From a bacterium (GTDB lineage: Bacteria > Acidobacteriota > Terriglobia > Terriglobales > Acidobacteriaceae), in the NCBI GenBank assembly GCA_026225095.1, contig JAMFSC010000181.1:1-32690 (forward strand): a DNA stretch of 32,690 nt. The letters run 5' to 3'. The translations under genes and the position numbers were made by a program. The notes beneath the pieces are model-generated. The model was not told the DNA's origin. It did not search any database and saw only the letters and a list, made by a program, of their open reading frames with translations. This document shows positions 8,406 to 17,100 of this stretch, piece by piece (the first letter of the stretch is position 1; the number at the start of each line of letters is the position of its first letter).

Positions 8406-9197
8406 ATGTCATCCACAGAAACTACCGCGCCGCGCCAACATGCCTCCACCGGACCAGCCGGGCCAGTACTGGCTGAGCCGAGCCACGCGGAACGGGTTCG
8501 CACGCTGCTGGCGCTGGCCCAGGTTGCGACGCTCTCCACGCAGTCGCGCAAGCATCCGGGATATCCGTTCGGATCGCTGATGCCGTTTGCTACCGATGAG
8601 GCTGGCCGCGCGATCTTCCTGATCAGCAACATGGCGATGCATACGCAGAACCTGAAGGGCGACCCGCGATGCAGCCTCTTCGTGGGGCAGGCGGCGAGTG
8701 GGGAAGATGTGCTGGGTGCGGCGCGGGCGACGATCGTCGGCAACGCGGAACCGGTTCCCGCAGAGGAGGTGGCCTCGGTGCGGGCGATCTACCTGGCACG
8801 GCATCCGGGCAGCAGCTACTGGGTAGACTTCGCCGACTTCGGCTTCTTCCGGCTGGAACCGATCGACCTCTACTACGTTGGCGGCTTCGGAGTGATGGGC
8901 TGGGTGCAGGCGGAGGATTATCGGCGGTCTGGCCCCGATCCACTCTCCGAGGCGGCGCCTGGAATCCTCGCGCACATGAACGCGGATCATGTCGATTCGA
9001 TGATCCTGCTGGCGCGTGTGCACAGCGGCCTTGATGCCTCCGAGGCGACGATGACCTCGGTCGACCGGCTCGGCTTTACGCTTCGGCTGAAGACCAGCGA
9101 GGGCATGAAGGGGACGCGGATCAACTTTCTCCGCGAGGTGACGGACGCACGGCAGACCCGCACGGTGCTGGTCGAGATGGTGCGGCAGGCGAAGTAG
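8406..9197 (+). CDS. HugZ-like pyridoxamine 5'-phosphate oxidase family protein with DUF2470 domain
   Basis: 263 residues. The N-terminal split-barrel FMN-binding domain covers about 30-165, with ATLSTQSRKHPGYPFGSLMPF, ISNMAMHTQNLKGDPRCSLF and a YWVDFADFGFFRLEP strand. The C-terminal DUF2470-type domain starts at ILAHMNADHVDSMILLA (about 182) with its conserved HMNxDH motif and ends with FLREVTDARQTRTVLVEM. This two-domain order is that of HugZ/HutZ heme-degrading or heme-storage proteins and of plant GluTR-binding relatives. Heme handling is possible, but no heme genes lie nearby. ATG 8406 is taken as the start because the upstream open frame overlaps the GH39 gene. Its stop is immediately next to the stop of the convergent PfkB gene. 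Confidence 0.88.
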   Translation: MSSTETTAPRQHASTGPAGPVLAEPSHAERVRTLLALAQVATLSTQSRKHPGYPFGSLMPFATDEAGRAIFLISNMAMHTQNLKGDPRCSLFVGQAASGEDVLGAARATIVGNAEPVPAEEVASVRAIYLARHPGSSYWVDFADFGFFRLEPIDLYYVGGFGVMGWVQAEDYRRSGPDPLSEAAPGILAHMNADHVDSMILLARVHSGLDASEATMTSVDRLGFTLRLKTSEGMKGTRINFLREVTDARQTRTVLVEMVRQAK

Positions 9198-10148
9198 TTA
9201 GACGGCTACGCGGCCTTGGATCTCGGGCATGGCGTATCGGCCACCGAGGGCCATCAGCTCCTCGATGACGCCGACGGTCTCGATGCGGCCGCGGGCTCCG
9301 ACGCAGGTGCAGTTGAGCGCGGCGGCGGCGCAGGCGAAGTCGAGCTGCCGGGCCAGATCCCAGCCCTGCAACAGGCCGTAGATGAAGCCGGCGTGGAAGA
9401 TGTCTCCCGCGCCCGTGGTGTCGATCGCCGGCACGCGGTAGGCGGCGGTCGAGTGATATTCGCGGCCGTTCCAGGCCAGGACGCCGCGCTCGCCAAGGGT
9501 GGCCGCGGCCAGGCGGCAGCCGAAGCGCTCCTGCATGCCGCGCAGGGCCACGCCGAGGTCGGATTCGCCCATGAGCCGCAGGGGAAAGTCGCGGCTGACG
9601 ATCAGGTAGTCGATCTTTTCGAGCAGCAGCTCCACGCCCGGATAGAGCTCGTCGAGGTCCGCGATGACGGGCACACCGGCGGCTCGGGCCCATCCGGCGG
9701 CGACGGTGGCCGCATCGGTATCGTAGCCATCGACGTGCAGCGCGCGGGCCTGCTCGATCCACTCGCGTTTCAGGTCCTGGGGCCGCAGCATCAGCCGCTC
9801 GTCGCGTCGGCAGAGCACAGTGCGCTCGCCTCCGCTGTCGACCAGGATCGTCGATTGCGCGCTGATTCCGCCGGGTACGGTCAGGATTTGTGTCTCGACC
9901 CCGGCGTCGGCGAAGGCCTGGTGATGAAGGCGGGCAGCATCGTCTTCTCCCAGACGGCCCACGTATCTCGTCGACAGACCCCAGTGCTGACATGCGATCA
10001 CCGTCGTCGCCACCTGCCCGCCGGGTAGAACGCTTCCGCCGTAGTACTCGGTTTTAGAGCCCCGTTCCGGGAACTCAGCCACCGGAATCACCGTGTCGGT
10101 GGCATTGAGCCCCACTCCGACCAGGTCGACCATCCTTCGCTGCACCAT
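9198..10148 (-). CDS. PfkB-family carbohydrate or nucleoside kinase
   Basis: 316 residues. The N-terminal GVGLNATDTVIPVAEFP and GGSVLPGGQVATTVIAC form the first PfkB sugar-binding signature, with the GG dipeptide hinge. The second signature is AIDTTGAGDIFHAGFIYGLL with the catalytic base D249. The lid region GRLGEDDAARLH follows the first signature. PfkB kinases phosphorylate fructose, ribose, adenosine, 2-keto-3-deoxygluconate or sulfofructose; this protein has no residue I can tie to one of these. An in-frame Met 5 codons in is an alternative start (10133). The gene is convergent with the HugZ-like gene at zero spacing (TAG 9195-9197, TTA 9198-9200) and divergent from UPF0182, with 159 bp between. 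Confidence 0.92.
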   Translation of the reverse strand: MVQRRMVDLVGVGLNATDTVIPVAEFPERGSKTEYYGGSVLPGGQVATTVIACQHWGLSTRYVGRLGEDDAARLHHQAFADAGVETQILTVPGGISAQSTILVDSGGERTVLCRRDERLMLRPQDLKREWIEQARALHVDGYDTDAATVAAGWARAAGVPVIADLDELYPGVELLLEKIDYLIVSRDFPLRLMGESDLGVALRGMQERFGCRLAAATLGERGVLAWNGREYHSTAAYRVPAIDTTGAGDIFHAGFIYGLLQGWDLARQLDFACAAAALNCTCVGARGRIETVGVIEELMALGGRYAMPEIQGRVAV

Positions 10149-10307
10149 CTATCTACTCTAAACTCGTCCGGGCGTTATGGACCGCTCCACACACCTGTTT
10201 CCTGCGGAATCGGGTAGCCTCCCGTTCGGGTCCGGGGAGCGCTGTAGAATCGCTGTCACGCCTCGAACATCCGACGCAGGGAGTTCCGAGACAAGCACGG
10301 AGGACCG

Positions 10308-13127
10308 TTGCCGGAATATATCGACTCGCCCGACTATCTGAATCCCAAGCGTGGGCGACGCGGCATCCTCATCGTCGCCGTCATCCTGTTTGCCCTCTTT
10401 GTCAGCCTTCGTTCGAGCCTCTCGGAGTGGGTCGATCTCCTGTGGTTTGAGTCGCTTGGCTATGGAAGTGTCTTTTGGAAGACGCTGTACCTGGAGTCGG
10501 CGGTCTTCGCCATCGCGGCCACGGCCACCTTCGGAATCCTTTACTTTGCTTTCTCCCTGATCCGCCGGTCGCATGTGGGGGATCTTCCCAGTGAACATGC
10601 CATTGTGATCGCCGGGCGGCAGATCAGCCTCTCGGTCGCTCCCGCGTTGCGCGTCATCTCGCTGATCGTCTCGGTTGCGATCGCCCTGTTCACCGGATTC
10701 GCCATGGCGGCGGAGTGGCCGACGCTGGCGCTCTTCTGGTATGCGCCGCACGCATCCGCAGGCGTGACCGACCCCATCTTCGGACGGCCCCTGGAGTTCT
10801 TCCTCTTCACCCTTCCGGCGTGGCGGCTGGTGGATACCTGGCTGCTCACCCTGGCATTGGCCACGTGCGCCGTCGCGGTGCTCTTCCTGGTGCTGACCAG
10901 CGGCTCCCGGACGCTGGGCGCGCGGCGGCTCCGGCTGGCGGAGTCGCCCTGGCGCGGACTCTCGGCCACCGCGGCGTTTCTGTTGTTAGTACTCGCCGTG
11001 ACGGTCTATGTGGAACGCTTCGAGCTTTTGCTCGAGCATCACACGCTCTTCGACGGCATCAACTACACGGACGCGCACGTCACGGTGTACGGCCTTCTGC
11101 TGGTCTGCGCGGCACTCGTCCTCGGAGCCCTGATGGCCGCGGTCAATGCGGCGCGGGACTCTCGCGGGATCTGGATCGTTGGCGCTGCGCTGCCGTCCGT
11201 CTTCGCCTATGTTCTGGTGAACGTGATCGGCTGGTACGTCGGAAGCTTCGTCGTGAAGCCGAACCAGCTTGTGCGGGAAGAGCCGTACATCACGCACAAC
11301 ATCCAGATGACGCGGCAGGCCTATGGTCTGGACCGGTTCACGCAGAGCGAGTTTCCCGCCGAGACCACGATCGACGCCGCCGATCCCGCGCACAATCAGC
11401 CCACACTGCAGAACATCCGTCTGTGGGACTGGCACGCGCTGCAGGATACCCTCCGCCAGGTGCAGGAGATCCGCACCTACTACGACTTTCCCGACATCGA
11501 TATCGATCGCTACAGCCTGAACGGAACGCAGCGTGAGGTCATGCTCGCCGTCCGCGAACTGAACGTCAACAAGCTTCCCGTCAGCAGCCGCAACTGGGTC
11601 AACGAAAAGCTCATCTACACCCACGGCTACGGCATCACCATGAATCCCGTGAACGGCTTCACGCCCGAGGGCCTGCCCAACCTGCTGCTCAGCAACATGC
11701 CGGTGCAGAGCACGGTTCCCGGCCTGAAGGTGACGCGGCCCGAGCTCTACTTTGGAGAACTGGCGGACACGGACGTCTATGTGAAGACGCGGCAGCAGGA
11801 GTTCGATTACCCGCAAGGCCAGGGCAATAACCTCACCTCCTACCAGGGCACGGGTGGCATCGCGATCGGTGGATTCCTGCGGAGGGTTGCGCTGGCGCTC
11901 GATCGTGGCGATCTCGGGACGCTGCCCTTCAGCGATGATGTGACGGGCGAGAGCCGCCTGCTGATGCATCGCAATATTCGCGACCGCGTCGCCCGGCTGG
12001 CTCCGTTCCTCACCTTCGATCAGGATCCCTACATGGTGGTCGGCGACGACGGTCGTCTGTCGTGGATCATCGACGCCTTCACCACCTCCGACGCCTACCC
12101 GGACTCCACGCACTACAACCTTGGCGACAGCGCCGTGAACTACATGCGCAACAGCGTCAAGGTTGTCATCGATGCCTACAACGGCACGACCACCTTCTAT
12201 GTCTTCGACACGGCGGACCCGGTGATCGGAGCCTACCGCCGCATGTATCCGGCACTCTTCACCGACGCGGACAAGATGCCCGCCGATCTGCGTCGCCACG
12301 TCCGCTATCCGGAGGCCCTGTTCAGCCTGCAGTCGGAGGTCTACGGCCTGTACCACATGACGCGGCCCGAGGTTTTCTTCAACCGCGAGGACCTGTGGAC
12401 CGTCGCGACCCAGACCAGCAACGATGCCAGCGGCCAGCAGACCGTCCAGCCCATGCTGCCGAACTATGTGCTGATGAAGATTCCCGGCGGAGCCTCCGAG
12501 GAGTTTGTCGAGATCCTGCCCTTCACTCCCGCCAACCGGAACAACCTGATCGGCTGGATCGCCGGGAGGTCCGACGGCGACGCCTATGGGACGGCGGCGG
12601 TCTATAACTTTCCAAAGACACGGCTGATCGATGGGCCGCAACAGATCGAAGCGCGCATCGACCAGAACGCCCAGCTCTCGGGCCAGCTGACCCTGTGGAA
12701 CCAGCAGGGCTCGCATGTGCTGCGCGGCAGCCTGCTTGTGATCCCCTCGGGCCGTGCGTTGCTGTATGCCGAACCGATCTACCTTCAGGCTCAGCAGAGC
12801 CCCATGCCGGAGCTTCGGCTGGTGGTGCTCGCGCTGCAGGACAAGCTGGCCTATGGCACCACCTTTCAGGCCGCGCTCGCCTCCCTCTTCGGAGGAGAGA
12901 CCTCGTCGCTGAACGCAGCCGCGCCTGCCCAGGCCGCGCCCGCCTCCGTCGCCTCAACGCCGAGCAATCCGCAGCCTGCGATCGGCACCGACGCGCTCAT
13001 CGCGGAGGCCGCCAGGGACTTCGACGACTACCAACGCCTGACCGCCGCGGGCAGGCTGGGCGAGGCGGGACAGAAACTCGAAGCGCTCAAGGCCGTCCTG
13101 GGTAAGCTGAACACACGTCCAAGGTAG
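10308..13127 (+). CDS. UPF0182 family integral membrane protein
   Basis: 939 residues. Seven membrane segments fill the first third: GILIVAVILFALFVSL (about 19-34), then near 62-84, 105-128, 161-185, 218-235, 259-279 and 285-312. A large extracytoplasmic region follows, with the family's motifs NIRLWDWHALQDTLRQ, YYDFPDIDIDRY, RELNVNKLP and YTHGYGITMNPVNGFTPEGLP. Length and order match UPF0182, whose function is unknown. An alanine/proline-rich linker near 860-890 precedes a short helical C-terminus (EAARDFDDYQRLTAAGRLGEA) that also occurs in the family. The start is a TTG at 10308 with GGAGG 4 nt upstream; no ATG lies closer to the first helix. A long minus-strand open frame across this gene is a GC-driven shadow. 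Confidence 0.93.
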   Translation: MPEYIDSPDYLNPKRGRRGILIVAVILFALFVSLRSSLSEWVDLLWFESLGYGSVFWKTLYLESAVFAIAATATFGILYFAFSLIRRSHVGDLPSEHAIVIAGRQISLSVAPALRVISLIVSVAIALFTGFAMAAEWPTLALFWYAPHASAGVTDPIFGRPLEFFLFTLPAWRLVDTWLLTLALATCAVAVLFLVLTSGSRTLGARRLRLAESPWRGLSATAAFLLLVLAVTVYVERFELLLEHHTLFDGINYTDAHVTVYGLLLVCAALVLGALMAAVNAARDSRGIWIVGAALPSVFAYVLVNVIGWYVGSFVVKPNQLVREEPYITHNIQMTRQAYGLDRFTQSEFPAETTIDAADPAHNQPTLQNIRLWDWHALQDTLRQVQEIRTYYDFPDIDIDRYSLNGTQREVMLAVRELNVNKLPVSSRNWVNEKLIYTHGYGITMNPVNGFTPEGLPNLLLSNMPVQSTVPGLKVTRPELYFGELADTDVYVKTRQQEFDYPQGQGNNLTSYQGTGGIAIGGFLRRVALALDRGDLGTLPFSDDVTGESRLLMHRNIRDRVARLAPFLTFDQDPYMVVGDDGRLSWIIDAFTTSDAYPDSTHYNLGDSAVNYMRNSVKVVIDAYNGTTTFYVFDTADPVIGAYRRMYPALFTDADKMPADLRRHVRYPEALFSLQSEVYGLYHMTRPEVFFNREDLWTVATQTSNDASGQQTVQPMLPNYVLMKIPGGASEEFVEILPFTPANRNNLIGWIAGRSDGDAYGTAAVYNFPKTRLIDGPQQIEARIDQNAQLSGQLTLWNQQGSHVLRGSLLVIPSGRALLYAEPIYLQAQQSPMPELRLVVLALQDKLAYGTTFQAALASLFGGETSSLNAAAPAQAAPASVASTPSNPQPAIGTDALIAEAARDFDDYQRLTAAGRLGEAGQKLEALKAVLGKLNTRPR

Positions 13128-13249
13128 GCATTGGCTGGGGAGTTGGATACGCCGCGGAGGTCGGGGCTAAGGGCCGTGTTTCCAGGAAAGTTGAATCCTT
13201 TACATTCTGTTCGCACACACTTCTACAACTTACGTGTAGTGTTCCAGTT

Positions 13250-16200
13250 ATGCCACGTATGCATCTGTCCGGTCGCCCTTCCCTCTTCTGCGTTCTTTTT
13301 TTGGTCGGACTTCTGCAATCCGCGGGCGTGGCGCAGGTGTCATCGTCTCCGCATGTGATCATCTCGCAGGTCTACGGAGGCGGGGGAAACTCGGGTTCGA
13401 CCTATAAGAACGATTACATTGAGTTGTTTAACGCGACGTCTTCCGCTGTGACACTGACCAATTACAGCGTGCAGTACGCCAGCGCGGCAGGATCGTTCAC
13501 GGGAAGCCAGGTGACTCCGCTTCCCGCGACGGTTACTCTGCAGGCGGGCCAGTATTACCTGATCCAGGAGTCTCAGGGTGCGGCCGGGACGACGCCGCTT
13601 CCGACCCCCGATGTGGCTGGTACGTTGGCGCTGAGCGCGACCGCCGGCAAGGTGGCTCTCGTAAGCAGCACGACGGCGCTGAGTGGATCATGCCCCACGG
13701 CGCAGCCGACGCTGGTAGACCTGGTGGGCTTTGGCACGACGGCGAGCTGCTCGCTTGGTTCGCCGGCTCCGGCTCCCTCGAACACGGTGGCCGATCTGCG
13801 GATCAACGTCTGCGCCAATACGAATAGCAACAGCGTCGACTTCCACACAGGGGCTCCCACGCCGCGCAACAGCGCCACGACGCTGGCTCCGTGCACCAAC
13901 TTCGGATCGTTGCCGATTGTGGCCGCAGGGCTGGCTACACCCGCTACGGTGAACCTTGGAAGCGCAACGCTGCTGACGGTGCAGGTGACACCGGCGACGC
14001 AGCCCACGAGCACGGGACTGGCCGTCGCGGCCGATCTCAGTGCGATCGGCGGATCGAGCACGCAGCCCTTCTACGATGACGGATCTCACGGAGATGTGAC
14101 GTCCGGGGATAACATCTTCTCGTACAGTGCGACGCCGGTCTCGTCGGGCAGCTACTCCCTGACGGCGACCGTGACGGATGCGCAGCTTCGTACCGCGCCG
14201 GCGACCATCGCGCTCACGGTGCAGACGCCCCCGCCAACGGTTCCGATTCGTACCATCCAGATGAACAAACCGTCGACCTATGCCACGCAGACAGTGACGA
14301 CGAGTGGGATCGTGGTCGGGGTCAAGTCGAACGGGTTCTATCTCGAGGCCAGGGATGCGGACACGAACCCGGTGACGCCGGAGGGGATCCTCGTCTATAC
14401 GGGATCGACGACGAAGCCGGCCTTCATCGCGCCGGGGGCCGAGGTGCAGGTGACGGGTACCGTGAACACCTATCCTCCAACGGCGTTGACTCCGGGGACG
14501 GAGATCGATGGGCCGCAGACGTTTACTTTGCTGAGCACCGGCAATGCGCTTCCGGCGCCGGTCACGATCACGTCGACGATGGATTCGCCGAGCGGCGGGG
14601 TCAGGCAGTTTGCGCGGTTCGAAGGGATGCGGGTCGCGATCGGCTCGTTCACGACGACCTCCGGCACGGATGCATCGCTGAATGAGGCATCCGAGATCAA
14701 CACGTCAAACGGACTTTTCTATGGCGTGGTGACGGGAGTTCCGCGGCCATTCCGCGAGCCGGGAGTCTCGGTGACGGATACGCTCTACGGTCCGGTCCCC
14801 CCGTCGGTTCCGCTGTGGGACTCGAATCCTGAGCTGCTGGAGATCGATAGCCTGTCCTTCGGCGGGCCGGCGATCGATGTGACGAGCGATGCGACGTTGA
14901 CCGGGCTGGTTGGGGTGATGGACTTCTCCTTCGGCTACCCGGAGATTCTGGTGGACCGGGCGACGCGACCCGTGGTGAGTGGTCTGATTACGGCTCAGCC
15001 AGTCCCGGCACAGGGCGTCAATGAGTTCACCGTGGCCAGCTTCAACATGGAGCGGTTCTACAACGACAAGGCCGATGCCGATAACCCGGGCAGCAGCGTG
15101 GTCGTCGTGACGACAGAAGCCTATCAACGCCGGCTGGCGAAGGCTTCACTGGCGATCCGCAATGTCCTGAATACGCCCGACATCATCGGGACGCAGGAGA
15201 TTGAGAACTCCGCCGTGCTGACGGATCTGGCGAGCAAAGTCAGCGCGGATGCGGTGGCCGCAGGGCAGCCGGATCCGGCATACCAGCCGTTCACCTTCCT
15301 CGCCAACGACGGGACGGGGATCAACACGGGAATGCTGGTGAAGAGCACGCGCGTCAATACGATCAGCGCGCTGCAGGTTGGGCTGAACACGACCTTCACG
15401 AATGCTGCCGGTGCCCAGGCGATTCTGAACGATCGGACACCGCTGGTCCTGCATGCGGGCATCAAGCGGGCGGGCGGTGCGGATTACCCGGTGACGGTGA
15501 TCTCGGTGCATCAGCGGTCGCTGATCAACGTCGATGACCCGACGAATACAGGCAAGACGGTAAGGCTCAAGCGCGAGGCGCAGGCGGAGTTCCTGGCGCA
15601 GTTGATCCAGAGCTACCAGGCTGGCGGGGAACATGTGGTGACGGTAGGCGACTTCAACGCGTTCGAGTTCTCCGATGGGTTCGTGGATAGCCTGGGAGTC
15701 ACGACGGGCACACCGGTTCCGGCTGCACAGGTGATTACTCCGCCCGTCGCGGGGCTGGCCAATCCTCCGCTGGTGGACCTGGTGACGCTGCTTCCGCAGC
15801 CTCAGCGCCAGAGCTATGTGGAGACGGGCAGCGCACAGGTACTCGACCACGTCGTCGTCACGCAGGATCTGGTTCCGACGGAGACGCGCCTGGTGTATGC
15901 GCATATGGACTCGGACTTTCCACTGGTGTATCTGAACGACGCCACCCGGCCGGAGCGGGTGAGCGACCACGATCCGGCAGTGGCTTACTTCCAGATCCCT
16001 CCGATTGCGGGAACCGTGACCCTCGGCACAAAGTCGGTGCTGACCAAGCTGCCTGGCGGCGGATACCAGACCGTGCTGACGGTCACGAACAGCGGGACCG
16101 GAACAGCCGTGAACGTCCAGTTGACGGGCATCACGCTGGGGAGCGCGAGCGGCGCACCAGTTCCGCAGACGCTTGGCGATATCGCTCCGAACGGCGGTAC

Positions 16201-16324
16201 GGCTTCCGTGACGGTCACCTTCCCGGCTACGGCGGGAGCATCCGGAACAGGCACGACAGAGCGCTACAGCGGCAGCTACACCGGCGGCACGTTCTCTGGC
16301 GGTATCCGAGTCTCACTGCCCTAG
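13250..16324 (+). CDS. Secreted multidomain nuclease-like protein (lamin-tail domain plus endonuclease/exonuclease/phosphatase domain)
   Basis: 1,024 residues. A signal peptide (FCVLFLVGLLQSAGVAQ) precedes a lamin-tail domain (about 35-160: IISQVYGGGGNSGSTYKNDYIELFN). Next come an Ig-like domain of the choice-of-anchor type (about 220-325, FYDDGSHGDVTSGDNIFS) and an OB-like region (about 335-440, TVTTSGIVVGVKSNGFYLE). The EEP catalytic domain runs from about 595 to 920: VASFNMERFYND, GTQEIEN with E650, VGDFNAFEFSDG with D801 and N803, and RVSDHDPAV with H907. A C-terminal Ig-like domain follows. The order matches ExeM/NucH-type extracellular DNases. It lacks a PEP-CTERM tag or LPXTG motif, so release rather than anchoring is likely. 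ATG 13250 has no clear ribosome site; ATG 13259 is an alternative. Confidence 0.88.
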   Translation: MPRMHLSGRPSLFCVLFLVGLLQSAGVAQVSSSPHVIISQVYGGGGNSGSTYKNDYIELFNATSSAVTLTNYSVQYASAAGSFTGSQVTPLPATVTLQAGQYYLIQESQGAAGTTPLPTPDVAGTLALSATAGKVALVSSTTALSGSCPTAQPTLVDLVGFGTTASCSLGSPAPAPSNTVADLRINVCANTNSNSVDFHTGAPTPRNSATTLAPCTNFGSLPIVAAGLATPATVNLGSATLLTVQVTPATQPTSTGLAVAADLSAIGGSSTQPFYDDGSHGDVTSGDNIFSYSATPVSSGSYSLTATVTDAQLRTAPATIALTVQTPPPTVPIRTIQMNKPSTYATQTVTTSGIVVGVKSNGFYLEARDADTNPVTPEGILVYTGSTTKPAFIAPGAEVQVTGTVNTYPPTALTPGTEIDGPQTFTLLSTGNALPAPVTITSTMDSPSGGVRQFARFEGMRVAIGSFTTTSGTDASLNEASEINTSNGLFYGVVTGVPRPFREPGVSVTDTLYGPVPPSVPLWDSNPELLEIDSLSFGGPAIDVTSDATLTGLVGVMDFSFGYPEILVDRATRPVVSGLITAQPVPAQGVNEFTVASFNMERFYNDKADADNPGSSVVVVTTEAYQRRLAKASLAIRNVLNTPDIIGTQEIENSAVLTDLASKVSADAVAAGQPDPAYQPFTFLANDGTGINTGMLVKSTRVNTISALQVGLNTTFTNAAGAQAILNDRTPLVLHAGIKRAGGADYPVTVISVHQRSLINVDDPTNTGKTVRLKREAQAEFLAQLIQSYQAGGEHVVTVGDFNAFEFSDGFVDSLGVTTGTPVPAAQVITPPVAGLANPPLVDLVTLLPQPQRQSYVETGSAQVLDHVVVTQDLVPTETRLVYAHMDSDFPLVYLNDATRPERVSDHDPAVAYFQIPPIAGTVTLGTKSVLTKLPGGGYQTVLTVTNSGTGTAVNVQLTGITLGSASGAPVPQTLGDIAPNGGTASVTVTFPATAGASGTGTTERYSGSYTGGTFSGGIRVSLP

Positions 16325-16330
16325 ACCAGG

Positions 16331-16355
16331 CGATGGCGATATCATCAAGCCATCG
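16331..16355. other. Perfect 7-bp hairpin between the nuclease and PEP-CTERM genes
   Basis: CGATGGC (16331-16337) pairs with GCCATCG (16349-16355) around an 11-nt loop, 7 bp after the nuclease stop. A second short hairpin, GTAGCG-TT-CGCTAC, follows at 16367-16380. Neither has a T-tract, so these could be a weak or Rho-assisted 3' end, or leader structure for the next gene. Confidence 0.35.
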
Positions 16356-16409
16356 TTCACCACGAAGTAGCGTTCGCTACGAACTATAACCAGAAAACAG
16401 GGACAATTC

Positions 16410-16940
16410 ATGAAGCTTCACAAGACTCTCTCTTCCATCTCCGTACTGACTGTTGCATTGATCCTTCTGCTCCTGCCGCAGGTCGCGCATGCCGACTCGA
16501 TCATCTTTCAACTCACTGACCCCGTACAGACTGTCGCTCCGGGGTCTACCATTCTCTTCTCAGGAACGGTCTACACGACGGGTAACGCAGCCACCATCTA
16601 CTTCAATGGAGCAGATGACGGAGTGGCCTCGCCGCTCTCGATCGATGACACTGTCTTCTTCGCGACGTTCCCGTTCTCGCTCGATCCAGATATGAGCTAC
16701 ACGGGCCCACTCTTTTCCATCACCATACCAAGCAATGCCCTCGGCGCCTACGACGGGCACTTTACCATCCAGGGCGGAGCTGACGCTCAAGCCAACAACA
16801 ATCTCGGCTCGGCCGCCTTCGAAGTCGATGTGACGAGCCCGGTCCCCGAACCCGGAACGATCCTGTTACTGCTTACCGGACTTGCCGCGATGCCCCTCCT
16901 GATGGGCCTGCGCGCGGTCCCATTCACGCGCGTTCGCTAG
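16410..16940 (+). CDS. PEP-CTERM sorting-signal protein 2
   Basis: 176 residues. A strong signal peptide, with the basic start MKLHK and hydrophobic SVLTVALILLLLPQ ending AHADS, precedes a beta-rich body (FQLTDPVQTVAPGSTILFSG, YTGPLFSITIP). The C-terminal tag is VPEPGTILLLLTGL, a hydrophobic helix, then an arginine-ended tail (VPFTRVR). By the established logic of such tags it should be exported, processed by an exosortase and placed at the cell surface. AGGGA lies about 9 nt upstream of ATG 16410. The stop codon TAG (16938-16940) belongs to the left end of repeat element A copy 2, so the C-terminus was set where the repeat begins. The body lacks recognised domains; it is unrelated at sight to PEP-CTERM protein 1 beyond the tag. 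Confidence 0.88.
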   Translation: MKLHKTLSSISVLTVALILLLLPQVAHADSIIFQLTDPVQTVAPGSTILFSGTVYTTGNAATIYFNGADDGVASPLSIDDTVFFATFPFSLDPDMSYTGPLFSITIPSNALGAYDGHFTIQGGADAQANNNLGSAAFEVDVTSPVPEPGTILLLLTGLAAMPLLMGLRAVPFTRVR

Positions 16941-17066
16941 AGCGGATTGCCTGTTGGTATAGAGCTGGGTGCCCCACCTTCGCGACACGTCTCATCGTCG
17001 CTAAGGTGGGTCGGAGCGCCACGGTACCCGACCCAGAACCCTACACCTTCAGCGAATCTGCTCTAG
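16937..17066. repeat. Element A, copy 2 (130 bp, complete)
   Basis: Termini CTAGAGCGGATT (16937-16948) and AATCTGCTCTAG (17055-17066) are inverted repeats, 11 of 12 pairing. The internal hairpin is CCCACCTTCGCGAC (16973-16986) against GTCGCTAAGGTGGG (16997-17010). Only one 13-bp unit is present, unlike copy 1. The element lies between the convergent PEP-CTERM 2 and GH42 genes. Its right two-thirds differs from copy 3 at only about three positions in 102, so the family has been active or homogenised recently. Confidence 0.88.
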
Positions 17067-17100
17067 TCTGTCCTGGCCTCTACCCGAGGCACGAAACGAG

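Noticed and set aside
10986..12716. 576-residue minus-strand open frame inside the UPF0182 gene
   Set aside because: Composition is valine/glycine/aspartate-rich without motifs, while the plus strand encodes a full UPF0182 protein.
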